DNA from: Acidobacteria bacterium RIFCSPLOWO2_02_FULL_65_29
Lineage (GTDB): Bacteria > Acidobacteriota > Vicinamibacteria > Vicinamibacterales > CAVVIG01
Direction: 5' to 3'
Length of the DNA stretch: 48,378 bases
NCBI GenBank assembly: GCA_001767435.1
Contig: MEKT01000180.1
Coordinates: 9,389-57,766 of the forward strand
The notes below the pieces were generated by a model. It saw only the letters and a program-made list of their open reading frames with translations, ran no database searches and was not told the origin of the DNA. Both the position numbers and the translations under genes were made by a program. This document shows, piece after piece, positions 8,051 to 16,748 of this stretch (positions are counted from its first letter, which is position 1; each line of letters begins with the position of its first letter).

Positions 8051-10423
8051 ATGGTTGTCGTGCTGCAACGTACTCGTGGTCTCACGCGCGCGGGCGCGCT
8101 CGGGCTCGTCGCCGTTGTCGCGTGCGGAAGAGCGCCCGAGGCGCCTCGTGTCGCTCAGCCGGCCCAGGTAGCGGGCACGCTGGTGGCGGTTGGCCTCGAG
8201 GCGGCGGTCCGCGTCGTGCGCGATCGCTGGGGCGTGGCGCACATCAGGGCCGAGAACCAGAACGATCTGTTCTTCGCGCAAGGATTCATCCAGGCACAGG
8301 ATCGCTTGTTCCAGATGGATCTCTGGCGGCGATCGGTCCAGGGACGGCTGTCGGAAGTGCTCGGCCCGAACTTCATCGAGCGCGACGCCATGACGCGGCG
8401 CGTCCAATATCGCGGCGATCTCGACCAGGAATGGGCGAGCTACGGCCCGCACGCGAGGGCCATCGCGACGGCGTTCACTCGCGGCATCAATGCGTGGATT
8501 CGCGTCGCCAGCGATCCGCCGCCCGAAGAGTTCCGGCTGGCCGGCTGGGCGCCCGAACTGTGGCGGCCCGAGGATCTGCTGAACCGCACCGATGCGTTTC
8601 TGGCGAGCGCCGACGCACAGGCCGAAGTGTTTCGCGCTGGGCTCACGGCCGCGCTCGGCGCGGGGCGCGCCTCCGCGCTCCTCCAACTCCAGGGGGAGCC
8701 GCTCGTGGTGCCCCCCGGCCTCGACTTGGCTGCCATCAGTCCGGTCGTCGGCGACATCTTGCGGCGGGTCGGAACGCCCCCGTTCTTCATGGGGTTGGCC
8801 GCGCCCATGAACGTCCGCCTAGGCGCCGACATCACCGAATCGCAGGTCGGTAGTGTCCGGCCTCAGCCGGACCTTGCGGGTAGTGTCCGGCTTCAGCCGG
8901 ACCATTTCGGCAGCAACGCGTGGGCCGTCGCGCGCGGCGATCGCGGCGCGCCGCTCCTGGCCAGCGACCCGCACACCCCGCTGGCCAATCCTTCCTTGCG
9001 CTATCTCGTGCACCTCGAGGCGCCTGGCTGGCGCGTGATAGGTGCCACCTCGCCGTGGCTGCCCGGCGTGGCCATCGGCCACAACGATCGCGTGGCCTGG
9101 AGCATGACGGCGTCGAGCGCCGACACTCAGGACCTCTACGTCGAGCGCCTGAATCCCAACAATCCGCGCCAGGTGCTCGACCGCGGCCGGTTCGTCGACA
9201 TGGCGGTCGAAACAGACGCTATCGCCGTCAAAGGACGTGCCGAACCGTTCGAGTACGAGCGGTTCTACACCACGCACGGCGTCGTCGTGGCGCTCGATCG
9301 CGAACGACAGCTGGCGTTCACGCTTCGATGGAGCGGCACGGAGCCGGGCGCGGCAGCCGAACTTGGCGCGCTGGCCATCGGTCGCGCCGGATCCGCGGCG
9401 GAGTTTCGACGGGCGCTCGCGGCGTGGAGGATGCCAGCGGCAGAGTTCGTCTACGCAGACGTCGACGGGCACGTCGGCCGTCAGGCGGCCGCGCTTGCGC
9501 CCGTGCGGTCCGGGTGGAACGGCGCGCTGCCCGTGCCGGCGGAAGACGGCCGCTATGAGTGGGGCGGCTGGTTGACGCTCGACGCGCTTCCTCACGAGGA
9601 CGATCCCGGGACCGGACTCGTGGTGTCGGCCAACGACAGCCAAGCGAGGTGGAGCCGCATCGCCGACGTGCTCGCGGCGCCGGGCGCCCGCAGCCTCGAC
9701 GGGTTCAAAACGCTTCAGCACGACGTCGTGTCTTGGAACGCCGGACGGCTCGTCCCGCTGCTCGAACGGGTGAAAGGCGATCGCGAGGACGTTGAAAGGG
9801 CGCGGCTGCGGCTGCTTCGATGGGATCGGCGAGTGACGGTGGACTCCCAGGAGGCTGCGCTCTACGCTCGTTGGGAAGCCCGCTTGCGGCAGGAGTTGGC
9901 GGCCCTTCGTGTTCCAGCCGCGTTGGTCGACGAACATGTTGAACACGGCCGGGCCGTCCTCGTGCCGTCGCTCGTCGGCCCCTCGCGCGCCTGGTTCGAG
10001 GGCAACGTCGCGCGCGCGCGTGACCGCCTGCTCGTGTCCGCTCTCGGAGCCGTGGTCAACATGACGACAGACAACCGCGATCGCGTGGTGACGTTTGCAC
10101 ATCCCCTGGGCGTGTCCGATCCGTCGCGGCGACGGTTCAATGTGGGAGGGTTCGCTCTGCCGGGGTACGACGAAACCGTTCTGTCCGTTCGGGTCGCCGG
10201 ATCGAATCGCGTGATCGGTCCCTCGTTGCGCGTGGTGATGGAGGCGGGCGACTGGGACCGGTCGGTGGCCACCAACGCGCCCGGGCAGTCGGGTTCAGCC
10301 GGCAGCCGGCATTTCAGCGATCTGGCGGAGCCGTGGGTCGGAGGCGAGTACTTCCCGCTGGCGTTCGGTGACGAGGCGATTCGGTCCAACACGGAATCAG
10401 TGTTGATCCTCAGGCCTCGCTGA
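8051..10423 (+). CDS. Penicillin acylase family protein (Ntn hydrolase) with repeat-derived insert
   Basis: This 790-residue precursor belongs to the N-terminal-nucleophile amidases, which cleave themselves into alpha and beta chains and hydrolyse amides such as acyl-homoserine lactones, beta-lactams or acylated peptides. The start at ATG 8051 gives a lipoprotein-like signal ending VAVVACG. The alpha chain contains WGVAHIRAENQNDLFFAQGFIQAQDRLFQMDLWRR (quoted here only as WGVAHIRAENQNDLFF). The beta chain begins at Ser288 in FGSNAWAV. Supporting residues are DPHTPLANPS and the later Asn in VVNMTTDNRDRV. Directly before Ser288 two hairpin repeats encode SVRPQPD and SVRLQPD in frame, in the spacer peptide. 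Confidence 0.9.
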   Translation: MVVVLQRTRGLTRAGALGLVAVVACGRAPEAPRVAQPAQVAGTLVAVGLEAAVRVVRDRWGVAHIRAENQNDLFFAQGFIQAQDRLFQMDLWRRSVQGRLSEVLGPNFIERDAMTRRVQYRGDLDQEWASYGPHARAIATAFTRGINAWIRVASDPPPEEFRLAGWAPELWRPEDLLNRTDAFLASADAQAEVFRAGLTAALGAGRASALLQLQGEPLVVPPGLDLAAISPVVGDILRRVGTPPFFMGLAAPMNVRLGADITESQVGSVRPQPDLAGSVRLQPDHFGSNAWAVARGDRGAPLLASDPHTPLANPSLRYLVHLEAPGWRVIGATSPWLPGVAIGHNDRVAWSMTASSADTQDLYVERLNPNNPRQVLDRGRFVDMAVETDAIAVKGRAEPFEYERFYTTHGVVVALDRERQLAFTLRWSGTEPGAAAELGALAIGRAGSAAEFRRALAAWRMPAAEFVYADVDGHVGRQAAALAPVRSGWNGALPVPAEDGRYEWGGWLTLDALPHEDDPGTGLVVSANDSQARWSRIADVLAAPGARSLDGFKTLQHDVVSWNAGRLVPLLERVKGDREDVERARLRLLRWDRRVTVDSQEAALYARWEARLRQELAALRVPAALVDEHVEHGRAVLVPSLVGPSRAWFEGNVARARDRLLVSALGAVVNMTTDNRDRVVTFAHPLGVSDPSRRRFNVGGFALPGYDETVLSVRVAGSNRVIGPSLRVVMEAGDWDRSVATNAPGQSGSAGSRHFSDLAEPWVGGEYFPLAFGDEAIRSNTESVLILRPR
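8850..8903. repeat. Two hairpin repeats (family P1) inside the acylase gene
   Basis: Two copies of GTAG-TGTCCGGC-YTCA-GCCGGAC occur at 8850-8873 and 8880-8903. The same hairpin is found outside genes at 22108-22133 in opposite orientation, next to a variant (GTCCGCCTTTAGGCGGAC) at 22085-22102. The inserts keep the reading frame. Confidence 0.85.
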
Positions 10424-10445
10424 AATTTCAGCCCCGCGATCTCGG

Positions 10446-10877
10446 CTACATCAGCCGATCGGGCGGGCCGCCCTTGCCGTTCGCGCCGGACTCGACTTTC
10501 TCCAGTCTATCGACCGGGCTCGTCACGATCACCCGGGCGCCGTCGGAGATCTCCATCCGGAAACCGGGGTAGATGCCGTGGAGCTTGAGGAAGCTGCCGC
10601 CGAGCGAACTGCCCGCGACGCGGGCGCGCGCGAAGTCGGGGAAGAACGCGCCGCCGCGCACCAGGACCTCGGCGCACTCCGGCGCGATGACGATGAACTC
10701 GTACGTGCTGTTTTGGGTACGGACCGTCAGGTGATCGAAGGCCAGAAGACGGTTGACCAGCACGCCGTCCGCCCACGCGTGCGCGCTCCACGTGTCCAGC
10801 AGTGCGGCAGACGGCACCCGGTCGTCCGGGCGATCGAGTTTCGTCGTGGTCGTCGTGACTGTCGGCGTAGTCTTCAT
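10446..10877 (-). CDS. Hypothetical protein
   Basis: This 143-residue protein starts MKTTPTVTTTTTKLDRPDD, a low-complexity Thr stretch, and has no signal peptide. The body (RLLAFDHLTVRTQNSTYEFIVIAPECAEVLVRGG, partly shown as LTVRTQNSTYEFIVIAP) looks like a small beta-rich domain with a GGxFFPDF turn. A following segment contains GSSLGGSFLKLHGIYPG and ends VTSPVDRLEK. I do not recognise the family. It is convergent with the acylase gene and 22 bases from its stop. Confidence 0.65.
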   Translation of the reverse strand: MKTTPTVTTTTTKLDRPDDRVPSAALLDTWSAHAWADGVLVNRLLAFDHLTVRTQNSTYEFIVIAPECAEVLVRGGAFFPDFARARVAGSSLGGSFLKLHGIYPGFRMEISDGARVIVTSPVDRLEKVESGANGKGGPPDRLM

Positions 10878-10928
10878 CTCGCCCTTTATCCTAACGCGAA
10901 CATTCGACCCGGCGCCAGTTGAGCTGCT

Positions 10929-11089
10929 AGTGGCCTGTCCGCGTCAGTTGTGCAGCGGATTTCGGAGCGCGGCGCCCGGATGGCAAGGCGCGACGACCGA
11001 GAATACCGGGAGTATTTGAGGGAGAAGCAACGCCGCCAGCCGGGATGCCCCGCCCGAAAGACGCTGTAAAATGACGTGGACAGGCCACT
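10929..11089. mobile_element. MITE-like element with 18-bp terminal inverted repeats
   Basis: The left end AGTGGCCTGTCCGCGTCA (10929-10946) and the reverse complement of the right end (11072-11089) match at 17 of 18 positions. The 161-bp element has no coding capacity and holds an internal hairpin (AATAC-CGGGA-GTATT, near 11011-11025). No convincing target-site duplication is visible. It lies between the hypothetical and the SnoaL-like genes. The size and termini fit a miniature inverted-repeat transposable element or a structured multicopy repeat; a source transposase is not in the window. Confidence 0.65.
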
Positions 11090-11103
11090 GGGCCTCGCAC
11101 CGA

Positions 11104-11535
11104 CTACGCTGTCTTGGCCTTGAGCACGCCCATTTGAATGAGCCTGCCGGTGAAGTCGTAAATCCGCCGCTCCGACGCGATGCGGCCGTCTTTGAGTGTC
11201 ATGATGAACGCGACCTGGCTCTCGATGCGGCGGCCGCTCGCCGGCATGCCGAAGATCGGGCCGCGATGAGTGGACTGGGCCATCCAGACGAGCGCCGCCC
11301 GCCCGCCACCGTCGCTGTCGATGATCATGTCGTTGACGCGGATGCTGTAGTCGCTGAAGGCTTGAAAGAGGTCGCGAAACGAGGTCTCGACCTCGGCCCG
11401 TCCGCGCAGCGTGTGGAAGATTGGGCTGACAACCTCGCAATCCTCCGCGTAACACGCCGAGAGCGCCGCAACGTCGCTTCGCTCCCACGCCTTGGCGAAT
11501 CGCTCACAAAACGCTCGAATCTCGGCGCTCGTCAT
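11104..11535 (-). CDS. SnoaL-like / nuclear transport factor 2-fold protein
   Basis: From ATG 11535 the product is 143 residues. The N-terminus MTSAEIRAFCERFAKAWERSDVAALSACYAEDCEVVSP is the helix-turn and first strand typical of NTF2/SnoaL folds (short form: AWERSDVAALSACYAEDCEV). The later stretch AFIMTLKDGRIASERRIYDF is the family's last strands. Longer in-frame starts run into a heptamer array, so I chose 11535. Members include ketosteroid isomerases, polyketide cyclases and many orphan hydrolases; the function here is unknown. Confidence 0.85.
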   Translation of the reverse strand: MTSAEIRAFCERFAKAWERSDVAALSACYAEDCEVVSPIFHTLRGRAEVETSFRDLFQAFSDYSIRVNDMIIDSDGGGRAALVWMAQSTHRGPIFGMPASGRRIESQVAFIMTLKDGRIASERRIYDFTGRLIQMGVLKAKTA

Positions 11536-11906
11536 GCCGTGACTGCCTTGGGTAATTCTACTCTCGACTATCTGCTGTCGAGTCTGAAAATCTGAAGTCT
11601 GCACTCTGAACTCTGAAATGTCATTCATCTTTCCGTTGGCGCGATACGCTTCAGCTCGTCGAAGAAGTTGAAGATGATGACGACCTCGGCACGCACCGCC
11701 GCGGTCGTTCGGAGCATCGCCGCGGGTAGGCAGGACTGAAGTCCTGCGCTACTCTCCGGCGCAAAGCGCTCTAGCGGTATGGGCTCGGGGGCGTCAATTG
11801 GGTCGGATTAGAGCCGACGGACGAACGGCAAATCACCGGCAGGAGTCCGCGTGGCAGAAATGTAGTGCGGGTCTTCAGACCCGCCGAGCGCGCGCCTGGC
11901 GCCCGC
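11536..11906. other. Gap with heptamer array, hairpin repeats and a gene remnant
   Basis: Positions 11581-11620 are a 7-nt array (CTCTGAA, CTCTGAA and variants). On the minus strand, 11625 to about 11717 encodes a C-terminal-looking fragment (TTAAVRAEVVIIFNFFDELK, then RIAPTER and stop), which resembles the end of acidobacterial kinase/beta-propeller proteins, though this is a weak match from memory. It is cut off upstream by the palindrome CAGGACTGAAGTCCTG (11731-11746). A second palindrome of the same family, CGGGTCTTCAGACCCG, lies at 11868-11883. I see no intact gene. Confidence 0.5.
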
Positions 11907-12237
11907 CTATCGTCCGCTCGCGCGGAGCATGTAGCTGAGCAGGGCTCCCACCGCCGCAACCTGACCGATCCAGAACAAGAACGACCACTTCAGCAAGTCG
12001 GACTTCGTGGTCACGATCTCCTTTCGGACATCGGTCAGGCCTTCCTGAAGCGTGCAGTGAAACTCGGTACGCAGTCCGGAAATCTCCTCGATGAGCCGCC
12101 GCTCGAACCGCTCGGTCGCCCGGTTCAGCACCTGTTCAACTCCACATGGTGTTGGCGGATTCGAACATATCGATCAGACCAAACGTGGCTTCGTCGCCAA
12201 TACGGTCGCGAATCGCCTTTGAGACATGAAGAGGCAT
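11907..12237 (-). pseudogene. DUF1640/CCDC90-like membrane protein, frameshifted
   Basis: From ATG 12237 the minus strand encodes MPLHVSKAIRDRIGDEATFG-LIDMFESANTMW and then meets TGA. Removing one base restores VEQVLNRATERFERRLIEEI and the rest down to a single membrane helix (LLKWSFLFWIGQVAAVGALL) and the end MLRASGR at 11907. The full protein of about 110 residues is a coiled coil plus membrane anchor, as in DUF1640 proteins. A GTG at 12131 could start the second part alone, so a shortened product is possible. It could also be a single-base assembly error. Confidence 0.75.
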
Positions 12238-12424
12238 AGCGCCCCCCTTTCTAAAAGTGGGCCTGACCTCCTCACGGACGACGATGTCATCGTCTCCCAG
12301 CGCTTGTCAACTGTGACTCGTTCGTCGTGCTCGGTTCGACGTGCGGCGTTCTCTTGCGTTCGGTGTTCTTCGTTCTGCGTGCGGCGTGTGGGCTCGCTTG
12401 AATGAGAAGGCCGCGCGGAGCACG
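12238..12424. repeat. Heptamer array in the DUF1640-XDH gap
   Basis: Positions about 12343-12392 read as 7-nt words based on CGTTCTG (GCGTTCG, GTGTTCT, TCGTTCT, GCGTGCG, GCGTGTG), degenerate but in phase. The rest of the gap shows no gene. Confidence 0.5.
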
Positions 12425-14875
12425 TTAGAGGTGTGCCGTCAGCGCTTCGTGGGTGCGCCGTCCCGCTTCGAGCGACGTGAGAATGATGTCGGCCGTGACC
12501 GGCGCGCGACGGAACACGTCTTCGCCCACGGCACTGGCAATCGCATTCAGGACCGATCCGTATCCGGCGCCCACCGGCGGCTCGCCGACGCCTCGCGCGC
12601 CGACCGGCGTTTCCGGATCCGCGATGCCCAACGCTTCGGCGTGCATCGTCGCGGGAATGTCGAGAATGGTCAGCGGCTTGGTGTGATAGAACCGCTTGGC
12701 GAGCGGCACGCCGTAGTGCTGGTCGTAGACCCATTTCTGCATCAGCGCGTGGCCCACGCCCAGACAGCTCCCGCCCAGAAGCTGCCCGTGGAGACTTCGA
12801 GGGTTGACGACCGTGCCCACGTCTCCCACTGCGAGATAGTCGACCAGACGAATCTGTCCCGTCTCGACGTCCACTTCGACTTCGGCAAACCCGGCGACGA
12901 ACGAATACGTGTCGCCGTCGCGCGGGTAGTTGTCTTTCGCCACGCCCATCAGGCCGAGCCCCGCGAGCGCCGCGGCCGACGCCTTGGTGAACGGGTGAAT
13001 GTCTTCTGGCAGTTCGTGGCCGTCATACCGGGCCCCAAGCTCGAGGGCGCGTCTGGCGGCCTGCGCGTAGCTCAAGCCGCGCGACGGGTTGTCTCGGCGG
13101 TGCACACGTTGATCAGCCAGCACGTAGTCGGCGGGTGCGCCGCCCAGATCCTTCGCCGCGATCTCCTGCAGCTTACGCTTCGCGTCTTCGGCGCCCGCCA
13201 GGTTGGCCCGCGTCATCGCGTGAATCGTCTGGCTGCCGACCGAGAGGCAGCTCCACGGAATGTGCTGCGCGGTGTTGCCCCAGACGACTTCAACTCGTTC
13301 CCAGGGCATGGCGAGGGTGTCGGCCGCGACGCGCGCGACGTCAATCACGGAGTGCGTACCCAGGTTGCCGATGCCCGACTGCACGTACAGCTTGCCGTCG
13401 GGGCGAATGGTCATCAGGCCGTCATAGCCAATCGATCCCGCTCCGTGCGGTCCAACCGCGACGCCCACACCGCGGATCTTCGACCCCACGGGTTTGCCCG
13501 CGCGCCGAACGCGCTCGTCCCACTTGAACACGGCGGCGCCGCGATCGAGCGCCTGCTTCACCGATGCGAACGTGACGTGGCGCCGCTCGCCGCGCGCCGC
13601 CGGAGGACCGTACACGGCTTTGCCTTCCGGCGAGTTGATCCGCCGAATCGCGACCTGATCGAGCCCGAGCGCGTTGGCGGCTTTCGTCACCACGCCTTCC
13701 ATGATGGCGTTGGACTGCATGGCGCCGGGCGACCGCTGCTGAGAACGCGGCGGTGTGTTCGTGATCACCGCGACACCGCGCCATCGCATGGCGAGCGGCT
13801 GCCAGATGAGCGACGCCGCGCTCGCCGCCGAGCGGTGGTCGCCCATCGGTCCGTACGGCCCGTTGTCTTCGACGATGAAGAGGTCGAGCGCCGTGATGCG
13901 GCCGTCTTTCCGGAACCCTGCCCGGGCGCGGCCGACCATCCCCGTGCGCGCCCGCCCGATGTAGTGCTCGTCGTCGCGCGTGATGCGCATCAACACCGGC
14001 GCGTTTGCCTTCTTCGACAGGAGCGCGGGAATGGCCATCGACACCGCGCCGCCCCCCTTGCTGCCAAAGCCGCCTCCGGTGTATTCGCTGATGACCACCA
14101 CTTGCGACGGGTCGATGCCGACCCAGCGCGCCACAGGGTCGACCGTGCGGACGACGCTCTGCGTCGAGCCGTACAAATACAGCTTGCCATTCTGCCAATA
14201 CGCCATCGCGCTGCGCGTTTCCATCGGCTGGTGGCCCGTGGACTGCACCACGAAGGTCTCATCGACGACGACGGCGGCATCCTTGAATCCGTCCTCGAGG
14301 CTGCCGTACGACCATTCCTCGGGCGCTTGGCCCATGGGGAGCTGGCCGTCGGGGGCCGCCGCGAAATCCTCGGCCGTCCACTTGAGCGTCTCGATTTTCG
14401 GCCGCGGCGGCGGTTGGCCGCTGCCGGATGCCGCAGGCGGCGCCGGAAACCAGACGTTGCCTTCGACGCGCCCATTCGCGCCGTCGGGGCGCAGGCTCTG
14501 CACCGGATCGACGACCGACGGCAATGGCTCGTATTCGATGGCGATCCGCTCGATCGCTTCGGTCGCCGTCAGCTCGTCGACCGCGGCCAGCGCCAGAACC
14601 GGCTCGCCCTGATAGAGCGGTTCGTTGGTGAGCGCTCGCTCGCCGCCGCCAAGGTCGGGAAGATCGTCGGCCGTGAGGATCGCTTTCACGCCGGGCATCG
14701 CGAGCGCCGCGGCCGTGTCGACGCGCCGCACGCGCGCGTGCGGCAGCGGGCTCAGCAGAAGCTTGCAGAAGAGCATGCCGTCGGCGCGGTAGTCCTCCGC
14801 AAACTTCGCGCGCCCGGTCACCTTCGCCACCAGATCCGGCGTCGTGTAGTTTCGGCCAACCAGTTTTTCAGGCAT
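12425..14875 (-). CDS. Xanthine dehydrogenase/aldehyde oxidase family molybdopterin-binding subunit
   Basis: This 816-residue large subunit binds the molybdopterin cytosine dinucleotide cofactor and hydroxylates N-heterocycles or aldehydes. Family marks are TGRAKFAEDY at the N-terminus, GGGFGSKGG near the middle, the substrate-domain SNAIMEGVVTKAA, and GARGVGEPPVGAG near the end with the catalytic Glu. The start is ATG 14875, preceded by AAGGA about six bases upstream; a GTG at 14878 is also in frame. It has no adjacent small (2Fe-2S) or FAD subunit. The only such genes in the window are broken and lie 14 kb away at 28863-29720. Confidence 0.93.
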   Translation of the reverse strand: MPEKLVGRNYTTPDLVAKVTGRAKFAEDYRADGMLFCKLLLSPLPHARVRRVDTAAALAMPGVKAILTADDLPDLGGGERALTNEPLYQGEPVLALAAVDELTATEAIERIAIEYEPLPSVVDPVQSLRPDGANGRVEGNVWFPAPPAASGSGQPPPRPKIETLKWTAEDFAAAPDGQLPMGQAPEEWSYGSLEDGFKDAAVVVDETFVVQSTGHQPMETRSAMAYWQNGKLYLYGSTQSVVRTVDPVARWVGIDPSQVVVISEYTGGGFGSKGGGAVSMAIPALLSKKANAPVLMRITRDDEHYIGRARTGMVGRARAGFRKDGRITALDLFIVEDNGPYGPMGDHRSAASAASLIWQPLAMRWRGVAVITNTPPRSQQRSPGAMQSNAIMEGVVTKAANALGLDQVAIRRINSPEGKAVYGPPAARGERRHVTFASVKQALDRGAAVFKWDERVRRAGKPVGSKIRGVGVAVGPHGAGSIGYDGLMTIRPDGKLYVQSGIGNLGTHSVIDVARVAADTLAMPWERVEVVWGNTAQHIPWSCLSVGSQTIHAMTRANLAGAEDAKRKLQEIAAKDLGGAPADYVLADQRVHRRDNPSRGLSYAQAARRALELGARYDGHELPEDIHPFTKASAAALAGLGLMGVAKDNYPRDGDTYSFVAGFAEVEVDVETGQIRLVDYLAVGDVGTVVNPRSLHGQLLGGSCLGVGHALMQKWVYDQHYGVPLAKRFYHTKPLTILDIPATMHAEALGIADPETPVGARGVGEPPVGAGYGSVLNAIASAVGEDVFRRAPVTADIILTSLEAGRRTHEALTAHL

Positions 14876-14886
14876 CACGAATCCTT

Positions 14887-15166
14887 CAGCTGACAGTCAA
14901 CAGTTAACAGTCGACAGTCCGTCGGCCCGAGTCCCAAGCCCCGAACACGACAATCACCGCATCCCTCGACAGGCTCGGGATGCCCTGAGCTTGTCGAAGG
15001 GCAGAGACCGCAGAGATCGCAGAGAAATTCTTGTACAACCCTCGCGTCCCGAGTCCCCACCTCCGCTCGCCTGATCGTTGCGAGCTACGGCGGGCAGGCC
15101 CAGCCCCAAGCCCTCCGGTCTTTGCCCAGTGTGCCCTCTGCCCTCTGCCCTCTGCCCTCTGCCCTC
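14887..15166. repeat. Composite gap: four short-period arrays and a hairpin repeat
   Basis: In order: CAGCTGA CAGTCAA CAGTTAA-type heptamers (14887-14921); GCCCGAG TCCCAAG CCCCGAA heptamers (14925-14945); a pair of P3 palindromes (14963-14980 and 14981-15002, the latter TGCCCTGAGCTTGTCGAAGG); a 9-nt array GCAGAGACC GCAGAGATC GCAGAGAAA (15002-15027); and five TGCCCTC heptamers (about 15131-15166). No gene is visible in the 293-base gap. Confidence 0.8.
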
Positions 15167-15168
15167 TG

Positions 15169-16086
15169 CTAATTCACCCTGTGGCAATGGTAACAGCCGA
15201 TCGCGAAACGCGTACGGTTGTATTCGTAGCTTCGCGTGAAATCGTACGGGGGGCGATGGAGCAGCCGCGCCATGCCCGGCACGACGACCTCGCGCATGTA
15301 CGCCGCTTTGGCCTGCTTGTCGGATTCGGCCAGATAGCCGTACAACGCGTTGCGCATCTGGGCATCCATGCCCACGCCGGCGCCGTAGCCGTCCCATCCG
15401 ATCTGCCGGAACTGGGGCTCGGGGAGGCGCCCGACTGACGGCATCCGCCAGTCGCGCGACGGCGCACCGGTGCCGTGGCACGTCGCGCAAGTGACGCGAT
15501 CCTCGCCGCCCGCGACAGGCGCCAGCGCGCGGCGCGCCCACGGCATCACCGCGGTCTCCATGAACTGCACGATCGCTTCGCGGTCGCGTTTCCGCCCCGC
15601 CGGGTAAATCGCATCGTCGGCGGGATACGAGATGGCTTCGACATCGCCGCCGAAGGTGATCGCCGCGGCCAATAGCGCGACTGGCGCCGCCGCCAGCATG
15701 GCCACGCCGTTGCGAAGACCGCGATCGACACGCTGGGGCTCCCACCGCAGCGCCTCCCGCACGGCGACGTCGTCGATGGACGCGCGCGGATCGGTGGCGA
15801 GCAGCTCGAGCAAGGCCGCAAGCTGCGCGCCTCGGCGCACCCCCCGCAGCACCAGCGGCGAGGAGCGAGATCCGCGCCGTTCAATGTTCAGCGTTGACGT
15901 GCCGGCGGCGCGATCGAGCCAGGATTCGGACCGATGAATCTCCGACATGTCCTGAAGCGCGATTTCGTCGGAACGCTCGTCGTCGATGACGACGAGGCGC
16001 ATGTCGGTGAGGACGTAGCGCCGCCAAGGGGCAATCCAGGCACGCGCGCTCCAGAGCTGTCGTTCCCAGGGAAGGGGGACGTCCAC
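15169..16086 (-). CDS. PH-domain protein fused to a di-haem cytochrome c-like region
   Basis: The GTG at 16086 lies one base past the LemA stop and gives 305 residues. The N-terminal part (WRRYVLTDMRLVVIDDERSD, IALQDMSEIHRSESWLDRAAG, STLNIERRG) matches a bacterial PH (bPH_2/DUF304-type) domain. A single membrane helix follows (NGVAMLAAAPVALLAAAITF). The C-terminal half has a haem motif CATCHGTG, a methionine-rich stretch, and a second motif CYHCH three residues before the end. The arrangement suggests a membrane-anchored periplasmic cytochrome with a PH domain on the other side, coupled to LemA. Function unknown. Confidence 0.75.
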   Translation of the reverse strand: MDVPLPWERQLWSARAWIAPWRRYVLTDMRLVVIDDERSDEIALQDMSEIHRSESWLDRAAGTSTLNIERRGSRSSPLVLRGVRRGAQLAALLELLATDPRASIDDVAVREALRWEPQRVDRGLRNGVAMLAAAPVALLAAAITFGGDVEAISYPADDAIYPAGRKRDREAIVQFMETAVMPWARRALAPVAGGEDRVTCATCHGTGAPSRDWRMPSVGRLPEPQFRQIGWDGYGAGVGMDAQMRNALYGYLAESDKQAKAAYMREVVVPGMARLLHRPPYDFTRSYEYNRTRFAIGCYHCHRVN

Positions 16087-16087
16087 G

Positions 16088-16657
16088 TCACGGCCGCGTG
16101 AAGTTGACCGTCGGCACTTGTCTGGCTTCCGGAGGCGCCTCGAACAGGGGATAGTCCTGGAAGCGAAACAGCTTGGCCGTGACCAGGGCCGGGAACCGAC
16201 GGCGCGACGTGTTGTATTCCTGGATCTTCTCGTTGTACCGCATCCGCTCGACCGCAATTCTGTTTTCGGTGCCGGCGAGCTCGTCCATCAATCGATTGAA
16301 TTGCTCGTTCGCGCGCAGCAGCGGATAGTTCTCGGCGATGGCCAGCAGGCGGCCCAGCGCGGAGGTCTGCTGGTTGGCCGCCTCGATCTGCTCGCCCGGC
16401 GACTTGGCCGCCAGCAGCTTCGCGCGCGCGTCGGCGATCGCCGTGAACACGCCTTCTTCGTGCGCGGCGTAGCCCTTCACCGTTTCGACCAGATTGGGAA
16501 CGAGATCGTTTCGGCGCTGCAGCTGGCTCTGCACCTGGGCCCATTGCGCCTTCACGGCTTCTTCCTGAGTGACGAAGCGGTTGTAGGAGCAGCCGGTCAG
16601 GGGAAGGGCGAGCCCAAGGACGACCAATCTCATGGCGGCTCTACGTGACATGTTCAT
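16088..16657 (-). CDS. LemA family protein
   Basis: This 189-residue LemA protein has a lipoprotein signal (LVVLGLALPLTGCSYN) and the family core QLQRRNDLVPNLVETVKGYA, followed by the helical stretch AANQQTSALGRLLAIAENYP and RFPALVTAKLFRF. LemA proteins are membrane-anchored helical bundles of poorly known function, often next to TPM or PH-domain partners. The PH-cytochrome gene follows almost without a gap, so the two probably form an operon. Confidence 0.93.
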   Translation of the reverse strand: MNMSRRAAMRLVVLGLALPLTGCSYNRFVTQEEAVKAQWAQVQSQLQRRNDLVPNLVETVKGYAAHEEGVFTAIADARAKLLAAKSPGEQIEAANQQTSALGRLLAIAENYPLLRANEQFNRLMDELAGTENRIAVERMRYNEKIQEYNTSRRRFPALVTAKLFRFQDYPLFEAPPEARQVPTVNFTRP

Positions 16658-16748
16658 CGTAAAATCCTCGCTCGATTAGTGTAACAGTCAGCGTACGTCA
16701 AAGATTCTTCTTCGTGTTTTCGTGCTTTCGTGGCCACAATGTCGTCGA

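Noticed and set aside
12341-14893. Long 850-codon open frame on the plus strand
   Set aside because: It is antisense to the xanthine dehydrogenase large subunit, is Arg/His-rich and has no domain; it is a GC-driven shadow frame.
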